NCBI RefSeq assembly: GCF_905475395.1
Contig: NC_058342.1
Location: 8,182,001-8,246,000, forward strand
Source of the DNA: Chrysoperla carnea
Lineage: Eukaryota > Arthropoda > Insecta > Neuroptera > Chrysopidae
Length of the DNA: 64,000 bases
Reading direction: 5' to 3'
The notes under the pieces were generated by a model. The model did no database searches. It had not been told where the DNA came from and was given only the letters and a program-made list of their open reading frames with translations. The position numbers were made by a program, and so were the translations under genes. Positions within the stretch are counted from its first letter, which is position 1. Each line of letters opens with the position of its first letter. Below, in pieces: positions 1 through 10,677 of this stretch.

Positions 1-1455
1 AAATAAGCTATTTTAAATCAAGCACAAGACAACAAGGTGTTATCACCCCCAAAGCAATGGATCCTTGGAAAGGAGCCATGCATATCTGGAAAACTCCGTT
101 CATATGTTAACGAAGCAAGGGATAATTGAGACGAAATGTTGTATTGGGCTACCTACTCATATAATACACATGCAGACAGATCACCAGATGAAACCCCATA
201 TAAATTAGTTTTTGGACTTGAACTAAATATACCAATATCTTTCTACAAAGCAGTAACAGGAAAAACTTAAGACAAATTTTCAAAAGAGGTACAAGACAAA
301 ATTAAAAAAATTCGAGAAGTAGCTAGAAATAATTTAAAACAATCAAAACAAGGTAATAAACAACAGTACGATAATTCAGCAAGCAGCAAAGTTAGAAATT
401 TAAAGTAAACGACTACGTATTAGTTAAGGAAGGATAATGTGCACGCAGTTAACTTTTCGAAAGATATAAAGGTTCTTTCCAAATAACCAAAGTCAACCCT
501 GAAAAACACACTGTGAAAATCAAAAGGAAAAAATGGGAAAAACCATATCAGATGAATAATGTGAAATTGTATGTTTCAGATGAAGATGTGGAAAATATTG
601 ATTTTATCGATACTACTATACCACGTGATGACAGAAATACTCGTGGAACAAAATACTGAAATCATCGTGCATATTTTTCAAGAAACTAGGCAAAGCAAAA
701 GTATGCAGCCAAAAATTAACTTAAATCCACTACACTAATACTACTATATTTAAAAATAATTTAGAACTAGCTACGCAACATTATCAAAAATCTTAAAATT
801 ATTGTAACCTGATATCTCATAATAATTCTAACGCAGTTACATGCATATTACTAAGTCAGCAAATACAAGAGATAAGAACGTTATGAAAGTCTATAGAAAG
901 CCTATACAATTACATCATCAAACATATAGCCATACTACACAAAAAGAGATTTGATTAATGCTGGTTCAAGTGTATTAAAATATTTAGTAAGTACTCCTTC
1001 AGCTGACGATGGAATATTTGACACAAACTCTATTAATTCATTAATTGCAGATAGAAAAACAGCCCATCTCATGATGAAGGATCAAATTAAAATTTTATCG
1101 TGGGAGACACTGAACGCGAATTAAATGCAAACGTACAAACATTTAATTCATTTATTAATAACGCTACTCAGATTATTAATAATAATCATTTACAGTTAGA
1201 AATTTTAGACCACTTATTATTAATCAAACAATTAAATGATCTTAATTTTAGGCAACTAGTACAGTATAGCATGACACTAACAATAGTTCGACATGGTATT
1301 GTTGACTATAATATTATTAACCCTACGAGTTTAATAGAATAATTAAATTCGCTCAATCAATTTCAGTTTCCACTTAAAGTTAATCCCGAAAAGATAGAAA
1401 ACTATTACGAAATAATGGAAGCTAAATTTTTTATGAAAAACGATTTATTAGTTGT
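1..1455 (+). pseudogene. Gypsy/errantivirus-like remnant, copy 1: integrase C-terminus and first part of envelope-like gene
   Basis: This stretch aligns over its whole length with 25070-26482 of the second gypsy copy, at roughly 85-88% identity by eye. The first ~590 bases correspond to the end of integrase (the region after the catalytic glutamate and the C-terminal nucleic-acid-binding part). The rest corresponds to the amino-terminal part of an F-like envelope gene. Near 950 a basic Lys-Arg pair precedes a hydrophobic stretch, as expected for the cleavage site and fusion-peptide region of errantivirus envelopes; copy 2 has lost this piece. Many stop codons and small indels occur, and the longest open stretch is 1100-1342. 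The copy begins upstream of the window. It is interrupted exactly at GTTGT (1451-1455) by BEL-1 and resumes at 8717. It is a dead copy. Confidence 0.8.
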
Positions 1456-2110
1456 TGGACGGTTTTGGACATCTATATTTAAAATAAAGTTGCAAAATAA
1501 TAGATAAAAAAAGTTTTTGAAATTATCGATCAATGATTATATAAGTCCAACTTGCAAATTTCTGTTTTTTTTTTTGAATAATATGTTTTTTTTTTTTTTT
1601 TTGGTAGTTTTAGTAGTTTTCAGTTTAGTAGTAGTAGCGTAGTAGTTCAGTAGCAATTTTACAGATAGTTACACCGCATAAATAGAACCGCTTGGCAAAT
1701 TCATCAAAAACCGAAAATCATTAAATTCTTAAATTATAGTTACACCGCGTAAAAGGAAAATAGTTACACCGCATAGTATATTAATTAGTTTTGTTTTATT
1801 TTGTGAATATTAATTGAAAATTACGTGTACGTTAATAATTAGAAGCCTTAGGGTTTTGTGCGCGATTTAGACACGTGTATTATAGTGAGTAAACCCGATT
1901 TTTCTCCTTATTCCAATTACTATCCTAACTCATTATAATGCCCACATGGTTGACCTGATATTCGACAGAATCTAAGGTGAGTGGCAACATTCCATTAAAA
2001 TATATTCGTAATTATACCCGGTTGCGAATCAGCTTATTTATAGAAATTACAGTCCGAATATTGAAGAATTAAAATCAAAACTAAGAAAATTATAGAACCG
2101 AAACCAAACA
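1456..2110 (+). repeat. BEL-1 5' LTR
   Basis: A 655-bp direct repeat of 8065-8716, starting TGGACGG and ending ACCAAACA. It contains poly-T tracts and three copies of an AGTTACACCGC-like motif near 1668-1780. A splice-donor-like AAGGTGAGT near 1975-1983 lies in the part that would be transcribed. The preceding 5 bases (GTTGT) match the bases after the 3' LTR. A diverged relative of this LTR lies alone at 26486-27054. Confidence 0.95.
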
Positions 2111-2599
2111 TTTTTGTTCCTTCGAGCGCAGATACCTATTTAGAAACATTTTTGGTGCTTTCAAGCGCAGATACCTATTTAGAAATTTTAGAAATTAATA
2201 TTCACAATAATTATCATAGTTAGACATTCTGTGTTTCACGAAAGGTAGAATTTGGCGCGATAGTTTGGGCGTGGCTACCTTTGTACGAATAGCAGGATAA
2301 TTCACGCAATTAATAACAAATATTTTGGCTTGTTTTTTTGATGATTTTGTTTAAATAGATGCTTACATAACTTATTTTCGATTGATTTAATTATTAGTTA
2401 TAGTGTTAATACAGGTACAATAAAATATTTATTTATTTGATTATTATAAGCATACAGGTGCCTTTTTAGTAAATAAATCATTTCATTATTTTGGATTTAT
2501 ATAGTCAGCTGAGTCGATATTATTTAATCAACAACAATTTGCAAGTTTATTTATTAAATATAATATTTTTTTTATAGTTGTATATTTTTTGTATACAAA
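2111..2599 (+). other. BEL-1 untranslated leader with duplicated 38-bp primer-binding-site region
   Basis: Right after the LTR, a 38-bp unit (2111-2148) is followed by an imperfect second copy (2149-2186). Only the second copy has TGG in the position expected for pairing to a tRNA 3' CCA end (TTTTTGGTGCTTTC); the first reads TTTTTGTTCC. BEL-2 has the analogous TTTTTGGTCACTTC directly after its LTR. This supports the site as the primer-binding site and suggests a local duplication or slippage during reverse transcription. The remaining ~400 bases are AT-rich leader without a recognisable ORF. Confidence 0.6.
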
Positions 2600-3911
2600 A
2601 TGTCTAAAAAACAACAATTAAAAGTTTTGACAGCTAAAAAAGAAACTCTATTTAGTCGATTACAAAGAGTTTATGATGATAGCAAAAGGATACATGAGCA
2701 GACAAATTTAGTAAATTTTAAAATTAGATATACTACGGTTGAAGATACACGAAAAAAGTTCGAAGATCTCATCCATAAAATAAATTTATTATCATTGGAA
2801 GTAGACGAAGACTATACACCCGATTTTGGAAATTTGGATACTGTAGATGAACTTTATTGTCATATACCTACAATCGGTTGCTAAAATCGTTTTTAAAAAC
2901 CCAGAAACTAGTTCAAATAGTGATAGTGAAAACACAACGACTATTAGCAAATCAATACCTCGCTTACCAAAACTTTCATTAATTAAATTTTCAGGCGAAA
3001 TTCAAGATTGGCCCATATTTTATGAATCATTTCTTAGTATGATACATAATAACAAAGATTTATCATCCGTAGACAAAGTTCATTATTTAATATCAAGCCT
3101 CACAGGAAAGGCACTTAACATTTTCGCGGGAATCCCTCCCATTGGATCAAACTATACGGTTATATGGGACACATTAGTTAGGAAATATGAGGATAAACGT
3201 TTATTGGCTACAAGTTATTTAGATAAAATTATAGATTTGAAACCATTACAAATACAAAGCACCGACTCTCTTAACAATTTTCTAAATCAGTTTGATGCGG
3301 CTGTTCGAGCTCTTAAAAAACTAAACATTGACGATTTGAGCGATTATACTTTCGCATATTTAGCTCTAAAGAAATTAGATAGTGAAACAAATAGACTGTT
3401 TGAGAATACTCGTCGTGATTCATCATTGCCTTCATATGCTGAAGTAATAAAATTCATAGAAGAACAATCTAAAATTTGTTCACGTTCATCTTATTTAACG
3501 AAAGGAAATGCATCATGTAGTAAGAAGTCATCATCGATTAGTCCAAAATTTAAAACGCATTCGTTTGTCAGCGTTCAAAAAGATTTGGATACTTACAAAA
3601 TCAAATGTCCAATTTGTAGCAATTCTCATACAATTAGCACTTGTTCAAAGTTTGTACAAGTGGAACCATTAGAACGATACAAAATAGTTCGTGACAAAAA
3701 CTTATGTTTAAATTGTTTAGGTAATCATAAAATAAAAAATTGTTTTAGTAAGAAAGGATGTAGAATATGTGGTTTGAAACATAATACATTATTGCATTTT
3801 AATCAAAATAATAGTAGTCAGCAAGACCATTCTCCAAATAGAGCAAATGTTTCTTCGAACCTCAATAATTGTAAACCTATAGTAGACGATGAGGTAAAGC
3901 AAAAAGTTTAA
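2600..3911 (+). pseudogene. BEL-1 gag (capsid/nucleocapsid), frameshifted
   Basis: The reading frame opens at ATG 2600 and changes frame near 2876; the rest is read from about 2850 to 3911. The N-terminal part is a charged, probably coiled-coil segment. The middle matches the retrotransposon gag domain of Pao elements (IQDWPIFYESF near 3000, which fits a DUF1759-type pattern). The C-terminal part has cysteine/histidine clusters near 3608-3640 (CPICSNSHTISTC), 3703-3735 (CLNCLGNHKIKNC) and 3750-3795, typical of Pao nucleocapsid. The product would coat the RNA genome. The frame break near 2876 inactivates this copy unless it is an assembly error. Pol follows in another frame, whereas BEL/Pao elements often use a single gag-pol frame. 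Confidence 0.85.
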
Positions 3912-3925
3912 TTTCAGTTTCAAAA

Positions 3926-6900
3926 ATGGTTCCATCAAATAGTAGTAGTAACACATTAAGTTTATGTTCAACAACTAGTACACAAAATTATCCAAAGTCA
4001 AATAGCACGATCCTTTTAGGTACCGCTCTGGTATACGTGCTTGACAAAAATGGTAATCAACACACTGTTAGATTTTTGTTGGATTCAGCGAGTCAATGTC
4101 ATTTTCTTACCAGTACTTGTTGTAGACGATTAAATTTATCCATTTCAAACAACTCGTCGACAGTCCAAGGCATTGGGAATGGAGTGAACCTAGTTAAAGG
4201 TGAAGTTCATTTAGTTTTTTCGTCACGTTTTAATGAAAATTATCGGTACCCCATAGTAGCTTTAGTAGTAGATAGAATCACCGATAAATTACCCCATTCT
4301 TTCGTCGATATTAATACGATGCCTCATCTAATGAATTTACCATTAGCGGATGTAAATTTCCATAGCCCGGGCGAAATAGATGGAATAATTGGAGCTGAAC
4401 TATATTCTAATATTCTCGGTAACAATAGAATTATGGGATTAGATAATTTTCCAACCGCTTTAGAAACCACTTTAGGTTACGTTGTCATGGGAAAATCTCC
4501 TGTTTTAACCAATCTGAATTCATTTCATAGTTTTTGTACAACAATAGAACCCCCTCTGGAAAAATTAGTAGAAAAATTTTGGAGTTTAGAGGAAATTCCT
4601 TCCAAACCAATTCATAGTCCGGACGACATCCATTGTGAAACAATATTTAAAGCAACGTATAAAAGACAAGCTTCTGGTCGATACACAGTCGCTCTCCCAT
4701 TTCGCTATAGTTGGTTACAATTAGGTGATAGTTACTTCGTGGCTTTACGAAGATTTTATGCATTAGAGAAAAAATTTAGACAAGATCCTCAATACAAAAT
4801 TCAATACAGCCAAATGATCAAAGAGTATTTGAATGAAGGTTATTTGAAAAAATTAGATAGAAATACAGATGTAGTAGAAAGTGCTTATTATATTCCACAT
4901 CATGGAGTTATTAAGCTAGAATCCGAGAGTACCCCACTTAGAATAGTTATGGATGCTGGTGCCAAATCCAATAGTTCGTACTCTCTCAATGATTTATTGT
5001 ATAGTGGTCCAAAACTCCAGGCGGATGTTTTGACATTGTTTTTAAAATTTAGATTATTTGAAATAGCACTCACTGCGGATATAAGACGTATGTATCTGCA
5101 AATAGATATGGCCAAAGATCATAGGCGTTTTCAAAGAATATTATGGCGTGATTCTGAAGACGACGATCTTTCGGTTTACGAACTTACGACTGTTACGTTT
5201 GGGGTTAAATCGTCTCCATTTTTAGCTCTTAGAATTATTCAACAGTTAGCGGAAGATGAACAAACTTCCTACCCTTTAGCGTCTAAAGTGGCACGCAACA
5301 ACATGTATATGGATGACCTCATTACTAGCGTTCATTGTCTATCCGAAGCAAATGAACTTTATAGAGAAATGATCGAATTTTTTAAAAGTGGTGGATTTGA
5401 AATAGTAAAGTGGGCTACTAACTCTAGGCAGTTACTCGAAATAGTTCCGGATAGTTTACGGGCAAACAATCCGAAAAATTTTGATTCGGAATTAATGAAA
5501 ATTTTGGGTCTCCAATGGCAACCCAATAGTGATATGTTATCATTCAATCGAAGTTTCGAAAAGGTGACATGTACCAAAAGAAATATTCTTTCGATAGTGG
5601 CACGGATATTTGATCCATGTGGATTTGTTGCGCCTGTTACTCTACAATTAAAATTATTTATCAAAGAATTGTGGACACATAAATTAGATTGGGATCAAAC
5701 ACCACCAAATAGTTTTGTTAAACGATGGGAAGATTTTGTAATCGAAATGCCATTATTGAAAAATTTTAAAATTCCGCGCCATTTAGGGGTTTTTACAGAC
5801 TCTGTTCCCATACTTGTAGGATTTTGTGATGCTAGTGAATCAGCCTATGCGGCATTAGTTTATATGCGTACTTAAACACATGATAAAATAACATGTAATT
5901 TGATCTGTGCAAAATCAAAAGTATCGCCATTGAAAACACTTTCAATACCTCGTCTTGAACTTTGCGCAGCACTCCTGTTAGCAAAAATAATTAATTTTGT
6001 GGTTGAAACTGTTGAAACTCAATTAAAATTTGAAAATATTTATGCCTTTTCCGATTCAACAGTTACCCTTAGTTGGATAAATTCGTCCCCTCATAAATAG
6101 AAAACATTTGTAGCCAACAGAGTTGCGAAAATTCAATCCATAATTTCCCCTAGTTCATGGTTCCATATAGATGGTAAAAAAAATATAGCAGATTGTCTTA
6201 GTCGCGGTTTGTCTCCAGCTCAATTTATGGCTAAACGTGATTGGATTCATGGACCCTCTTGGTTATTACATGATGAATCAAATTGTCCTGTGAAATCGTT
6301 TAATGTAGACTTAAATACCACGTTAGAGCAGCGCTTAGTTTCTTTGGTAATAGAAGATCAAGAGCCAAATCCTTTATACTCATTAATACAACGATGTTCG
6401 TCATGGAATAAATTACTTCGTACAACCGTCTATATTTGTAGGTTTCTCAAACTCATACCCAAAAAAAATGTAATAGAAGCTAGTGATTTAGAATTTGTAG
6501 AAAATATTCTGTTAAAAGTTGTTCAGAAAATTCATTTTTCGTCCGATATCCTTCATTTAAAACAAAATAGAAGTTGCTCGGCCTCCGTACGCAAACTCAG
6601 ACCGTTTATTCATGATGGATTACTTCGAGTTGGTGGTCGCTTAGTGAATGCTCAATTAGATTTTAATAGTCAACATCCAGTATTACTTCCTAAAAAGGAC
6701 GTTTTTGTAGATTTGCTGATACGCCATTATCATCAAATAAATTTACATACTGGACCAAATTTGTTACTTTCGTTGTTAAGGCAACGTTACTGGATCCTTG
6801 CTGGTCGAAACGTAGTTCGAAATATTATCTCGAAATGTAATTTTTGTTTCAAATCTCGGCCTCAAATACAGTATCCATTGATGGGAAATCTTCCTTCGTC

Positions 6901-7837
6901 AAGAGTACAGCAAGCTAAGCCATTTCTCAATACTGGCTTAGATTATGCAGGGCCTATTAGTATAGTTTTCAATCGCCACCGTGGTGCGCGATCGCAAAAG
7001 GCCTATATTTGCCTATTTGTATGTTTTTCTACAAAGGCAATACATTTGGAACTTGTCTCAGACCTTTCAACTGCAAATTTCATACAAGCATTGAAACGGT
7101 TTTTGGCGCGTAGAGGTCTCTGTTTAACATTATGGTCAGACAGAAGAACTAATTTTATTGGAGCAAAAACAGTTCTGAAGGAGATGTATGACTTAATTGC
7201 ATCGCAAGAATTCGAACAAAAGGTCACTTCGGAACTTGCCCAAAGAGGCATTGAATGGAAGTTTATACCAGGGCATTCCCCTCACATGGGCGGTTTATGG
7301 GAATCTAATGTAAAAGCGGTTAAATCGCATTTATTAAAAATTGTAGGGAGTCAGTTGTTAACATATGAGGAAATGAATACTTTATTAATACAAATTGAAG
7401 CTCTGCTAAATTCACGCCCGTTGTGTATGTAAACATCCGCTCCGTCCGAACCCCTCGCTTTAACGCCCGCTCATTTTTTGACACTCACTCCCTTGGATAA
7501 ACTACCCACAGCAGATCTGACCCAACAAAATTTAAATAGATTAGATCGATATCAATTAATTGACCGAATGATTCAAGATTTTTGGAAGCGCTGGCATATA
7601 GAGTATCTCCATACTCTACAATCTAGAGAAAAATGGAATACGGATACCAACCCAATTAAATTGGGAACTGTAGTTTTATTTGTACAACCGAATGTACCCC
7701 CTTTGAAATGGCCCTTAGGGCGTATTGTAGAGGTATTTCCTGGTTCCGATGGTATGGTTCGTGCAGTGTCCGTCAAAACAAAGGCGGGTACGTATAGTCG
7801 TCCAGTTGTAAAGGTATGTCCTTTACCCACCCAATAA
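3926..7837 (+). pseudogene. BEL-1 pol: protease, reverse transcriptase, RNase H, integrase; three in-frame stops
   Basis: A single reading frame runs through this interval, broken by stops at 5873-5875, 6098-6100 and 7430-7432. In order: a retroviral-type aspartic protease with LLDSASQCHF near 4078; reverse transcriptase with LTADIRRMYLQ near 5070 and the catalytic NNMYMDDLIT near 5300; a Pao RNase H region with FCDASESAYAAL near 5822 and [16 protein letters not shown] near 5940; an integrase zinc-binding part near 6730-6860 (HHCC type); and an integrase core with LDYAGPI near 6940, LWSDRRTNFIGA near 7130 and a GLWESNVKAVKSH glutamate motif near 7290. The C-terminal part near 7560-7830 (FWKRWHIEYL) is the Pao-specific end domain. 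The protease has DSA where most relatives have D(S/T)G. The domain set is complete and the damage is limited to nonsense codons. Confidence 0.92.
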
Positions 7838-8064
7838 ATAATTTAGGAATTAGGAATATTCTATCATCACTACTTTTTTTGAATAGAATCATATCATTTT
7901 TTATTTTTCCATTTGTTTAATTTTTTACAATAATATCATAGAATTAGTAAATTTATTTAGTACTTAGTGGAATTTGACAATATATTCCAATGGTTAGAAT
8001 TAAAACATTTATTTTCATGGAATTTGTAGCCCGGTTCTGAAACATTCTTTCAGGTGCGGGGGAA
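7838..8064 (+). other. BEL-1 3' untranslated region and polypurine tract
   Basis: Short AT-rich tail after the pol stop, ending in GGTGCGGGGGAA at 8053-8064 immediately before the TG of the 3' LTR. Such a purine run is where plus-strand DNA synthesis starts in LTR elements. No coding sequence is seen. Confidence 0.8.
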
Positions 8065-8716
8065 TGGACGGTTTTGGACATCTATATTTAAAATAAAGTT
8101 GCAAAATAATAGATAAAAAAAGTTTTTGAAATTATCGATCAATGATTATATAAGTCCAACTTGCAAATTTCTGTTTTTTTTTGAATAATATGTTTTTTTT
8201 TTTTTTTTTGGTAGTTTTAGTAGTTTTCAGTTTAGTAGTAGTAGCGTAGTAGTTCAGTAGCAATTTTACAGATAGTTACACCGCATAAATAGAACCGCTT
8301 GGCAAATTCATCAAAAACCGAAAATCATTAAATTCTTAAATTATAGTTACACCGCGTAAAAGGAAAATAGTTACACCGCATAGTATATTAATTAGTTTTG
8401 TTTTATTTTGTGAATATTAATTGAAAATTACGTGTACGTTAATAATTAGAAGCCTTAGGGTTTTGTGCGCGATTTAGACACGTGTATTATAGTGAGTAAA
8501 CCCGATTTTCTCCTTATTCCAATTACTATCCTAACTCATTATAATGCCCACATGGTTGACCTGATATTCGACAGAATCTAAGGTGAGTGGCAACATTCCA
8601 TTAAAATATATTCGTAATTATACCCGGTTGCGAATCAGCTTATTTATAGAAATTACAGTCCGAATATTGAAGAATTAAAATCAAAAATTAGAAAATTATA
8701 GAACCGAAACCAAACA
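8065..8716 (+). repeat. BEL-1 3' LTR
   Basis: A 652-bp direct repeat of 1456-2110. Differences are mainly T-run lengths plus two substitutions near position 8690. It is followed at 8717-8721 by GTTGT, the second copy of the target-site duplication, after which the interrupted gypsy envelope-like sequence resumes. Confidence 0.95.
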
Positions 8717-9105
8717 GTTGTACTAATCAAAAATAGAATCGCACAAATAATGGAATATACTCTTTAACAAACTTTTCCTTTACCCACTACTTATAAAAAT
8801 TCAAGTTCATTATCCTGCATAGAAATTAATTACCCTTATATAATTTCTAGTAGAAGTAAAAGTCAATTCGCTTAACTAAAAACTATAGACAGTTGCAAAT
8901 TAGTAGATATCACCTACATTTGTACCAAAGTGGAAATAATGGAAAGAAGATCGGACAACGTCTGCGAATTGGAAATTCGATCTACAAGATAAAAAAATTC
9001 CAAAAGTATGCAAAATTACAACAATCAACGCAGTTGCTGAAATTCGGCAAACTGTATCAGAAAATGAATGGTTATTCGTCCTTAGCATACCCACAAAAAG
9101 CAACC
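8717..9105 (+). pseudogene. Gypsy copy 1 envelope-like gene, continuation after BEL-1
   Basis: This part aligns with 27055-27385 of Gypsy-2, continuing the envelope-like gene after the BEL-1 insertion. Copy 1 keeps about 50 bases near 8940-8990 that copy 2 lacks. Similarity to copy 2 stops near 9105, where an unrelated arginine/glycine-rich coding stretch begins. In errantiviruses this region forms the ectodomain of the membrane fusion glycoprotein. Here it is disrupted by stops and frame changes and cannot be expressed as a whole. Confidence 0.75.
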
Positions 9106-9230
9106 ATTTCTTCTATCAGGGGTCGAGCTAGAACAAGAGGTAGAGCTAAGACACGCGGAAAAAGATTAAGAGGTCGAAGTATAAGAACTAGAGTTTCTCA
9201 GAACAATAGGTTATCAGTGTGAACAACAGT

Positions 9231-9755
9231 TGGGATGGTCATTTTCACCCTTAGAAAATCCCCTTTCCAAACCCAGTGGATGCGCCTCTGTTCAACATTC
9301 CGATTAATGTTATTTTTTTATTTTAATCTTTTTGTTTGTCGCCAAAATTATATAAGCCTTTGCGTTTATTAGAAAAATAATTTTTATTTTTTTGTTAGTT
9401 CAAGTTTAGTTCAAGTTTAGTTTAGATCGAGTTTAAATTTTAGTAGATCGATTAAAAATTGAGTTCTAGTTGAATTAAACTCAAGCGCAAATAGTATATC
9501 AACCGCTCTGATAAAATATAGATTTCAACCGCTTTAGTATTAAAATATAGTTTCAATCGCTTAATAGTGAAATTAAATTAAGATATTGTAATGAATCTCC
9601 ATTTTCTATCCCCATATCCATCCTTGAACCTATATATAACCAAGGTGCAGTGCAAATAAATCCACCTTGTTTTTCCACGCGGAAAAACAAGGTGAGTGGC
9701 ATTTATTTAAAGTATATTTATTTGATTTCACTATTGGGCTAGTAGCAGAGCCATT
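9231..9755 (+). repeat. Probable solo LTR of a BEL-related element within piggyBac-1
   Basis: A non-coding AT-rich block separates two parts of the piggyBac-like gene. It starts TGGGATGG, like the TGGACGG of BEL-1. It contains three AACCGCT-type motifs near 9500-9560 that resemble those in the BEL-1 LTR, and it has AAGGTGAGTGGCA near its end, also as in BEL-1. ACAGT occurs at 9226-9230 and 9756-9760 and fits a 5-bp target duplication. The 3' end then reads CCATT instead of the canonical CA, so the exact end is uncertain. Confidence 0.55.
9663..9694. repeat. Perfect 14-bp inverted repeat (hairpin) in the solo LTR
   Basis: CACCTTGTTTTTCC and its exact complement GGAAAAACAAGGTG are separated by ACGC. 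The right arm overlaps a strong splice-donor-like AAGGTGAGT. It follows an AATAAA-like hexamer by a few bases, so it could lie at the R/U5 boundary of the LTR transcript. Confidence 0.8.
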
Positions 9756-10206
9756 ACAGTCCACATCGAACGCAACACCCAGGTATAAGTTTAATTATCC
9801 CGTTTTCTGGGATGAACTGCAATATTTTGATCAATATATTCCTGGCGAAATTTTATATCAAATGATTGATGCAACCAACAGTAGTTATATACAAAAATAT
9901 GGGAAAGAACTTAAATTAACCTTAAAAGAAATAAAATGTTTTATTGGCATAATGCTTCTTCTGGGTTGCATCAACTTGCCAAAAATTAGAATGTACTGGT
10001 CCTCAAAATACGGGATTCAAATTATAAAAGATTCAATGACTACAGTTCGTTTTTTCAACAACCACGCATCCTTAAAAGTGGTCGTAGACGCCCAAGTTTC
10101 CCAAGAAGAAAGATAAAATTAAATTTGGAAAGTTGCATCACTTTTCAAACAAGTATTAGAATAATGTGATAGCCAGCCAAGAGACGATCATGTTAGCATT
10201 GATGAA

Positions 10207-10677
10207 ATGGTAATTCCATTTCGTGGACATTGTGGGATTCGACAGTATTGTCCCGGAAAACTAAAGCCGGTAGGGATCAAGATAATTGTTTTAGCAAGCC
10301 CAAATGGGCTTGTTTACGATATGGTTGTATACCAAGGAGAGACTACTTTTCCTGATATGAAATATTCCAATAAAATATTTAATGTAGGTGAAACAGGGAT
10401 CACAACGGTTCAGCATAAAGTGAGAAAAATCCTTACGGTGAAAGGCAAGAAAGCAGTTCACAAATTATCGTCCGCTGAAAGAGGATCGTTAATGACTATT
10501 GTGACTTGTATGTCCGCTTCAGGTCAATTTATTACTCCATTAATGGTGTTTCCAAGAAAAAATATAAAAGCGGAACTACTTGAGGGAGCACCTACAGGTA
10601 CCATTGGTGGATGTCATCCGTCGAGGTGGATTCAGCCCAAGTTGTTCACAAAATGGCGAGACATTTCCTTTCTATAG
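10207..10677 (+). CDS. Chimeric piggyBac-pogo open reading frame (156 aa)
   Basis: One uninterrupted frame begins inside the piggyBac core (VIPFRGHCGIRQYC at its start) and runs through about residue 57 into a pogo/Tigger-type DDE domain (KIFNVGETGITTVQHKVRKI). The junction, near 10374-10380, carries no stop or frame change. It then shows the pogo-family blocks KLSSAERGSLMTIVTC and GGCHPSRW. In pogo-like proteins the first catalytic acid lies in FNVDETG; here that position reads FNVGETG, so the aspartate is replaced by glycine. The fusion is most simply a recombination or nested-insertion junction. Expression is unknown. Confidence 0.6.
   Translation: MVIPFRGHCGIRQYCPGKLKPVGIKIIVLASPNGLVYDMVVYQGETTFPDMKYSNKIFNVGETGITTVQHKVRKILTVKGKKAVHKLSSAERGSLMTIVTCMSASGQFITPLMVFPRKNIKAELLEGAPTGTIGGCHPSRWIQPKLFTKWRDISFL

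Larger units (their letters stand above)
1456..8716 (+). mobile_element. BEL/Pao LTR retrotransposon (BEL-1), nearly full length, inserted in the gypsy envelope-like gene
   Basis: A complete LTR element: 5' LTR, leader with primer-binding-site candidate, gag, pol (protease, reverse transcriptase, RNase H, integrase), a polypurine tract and a 3' LTR. The element is flanked by the 5-bp duplication GTTGT at 1451-1455 and 8717-8721, which defines both ends to the base. The LTRs start with TG and end with CA. Family assignment rests on the pol order, the YMDD-type catalytic box, the Pao-type protease and RNase H region, and the integrase with a C-terminal domain typical of BEL/Pao. The LTRs differ by only a couple of substitutions and some homopolymer-length changes, which suggests a fairly recent insertion. 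The pol gene nevertheless carries three in-frame stops and gag a frameshift, so this copy is not autonomous. Confidence 0.92.
9106..10376 (+). pseudogene. piggyBac-like transposase fragment (piggyBac-1)
   Basis: An Arg/Gly-rich start (GRARTRGRAKTRGKRLRGRS, 9122-9180) resembles the basic N-termini of some piggyBac-like proteins. After an inserted solo LTR, the piggyBac core runs from about 9770 to 10116 (FIGIMLLLGCINLPKIRMYW near 9940). It continues at 10201-10376 with the hallmark segment DEMVIPFRGHCGIRQYCPGK, a glycine-lysine turn, and VYDMVVYQGETTFPDMK. The first catalytic aspartate of the DDD triad is expected between these two blocks and is uncertain here because the frame is broken near 10114. 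At about 10376 the sequence switches in frame to a different transposase family. Function is lost. Confidence 0.8.

Noticed and set aside
3789..3974. Minus-strand open frame over the BEL-1 gag-pol junction
   Set aside because: It overlaps clear gag and pol coding on the plus strand and shows no family motif; it is a shadow of the real gene.
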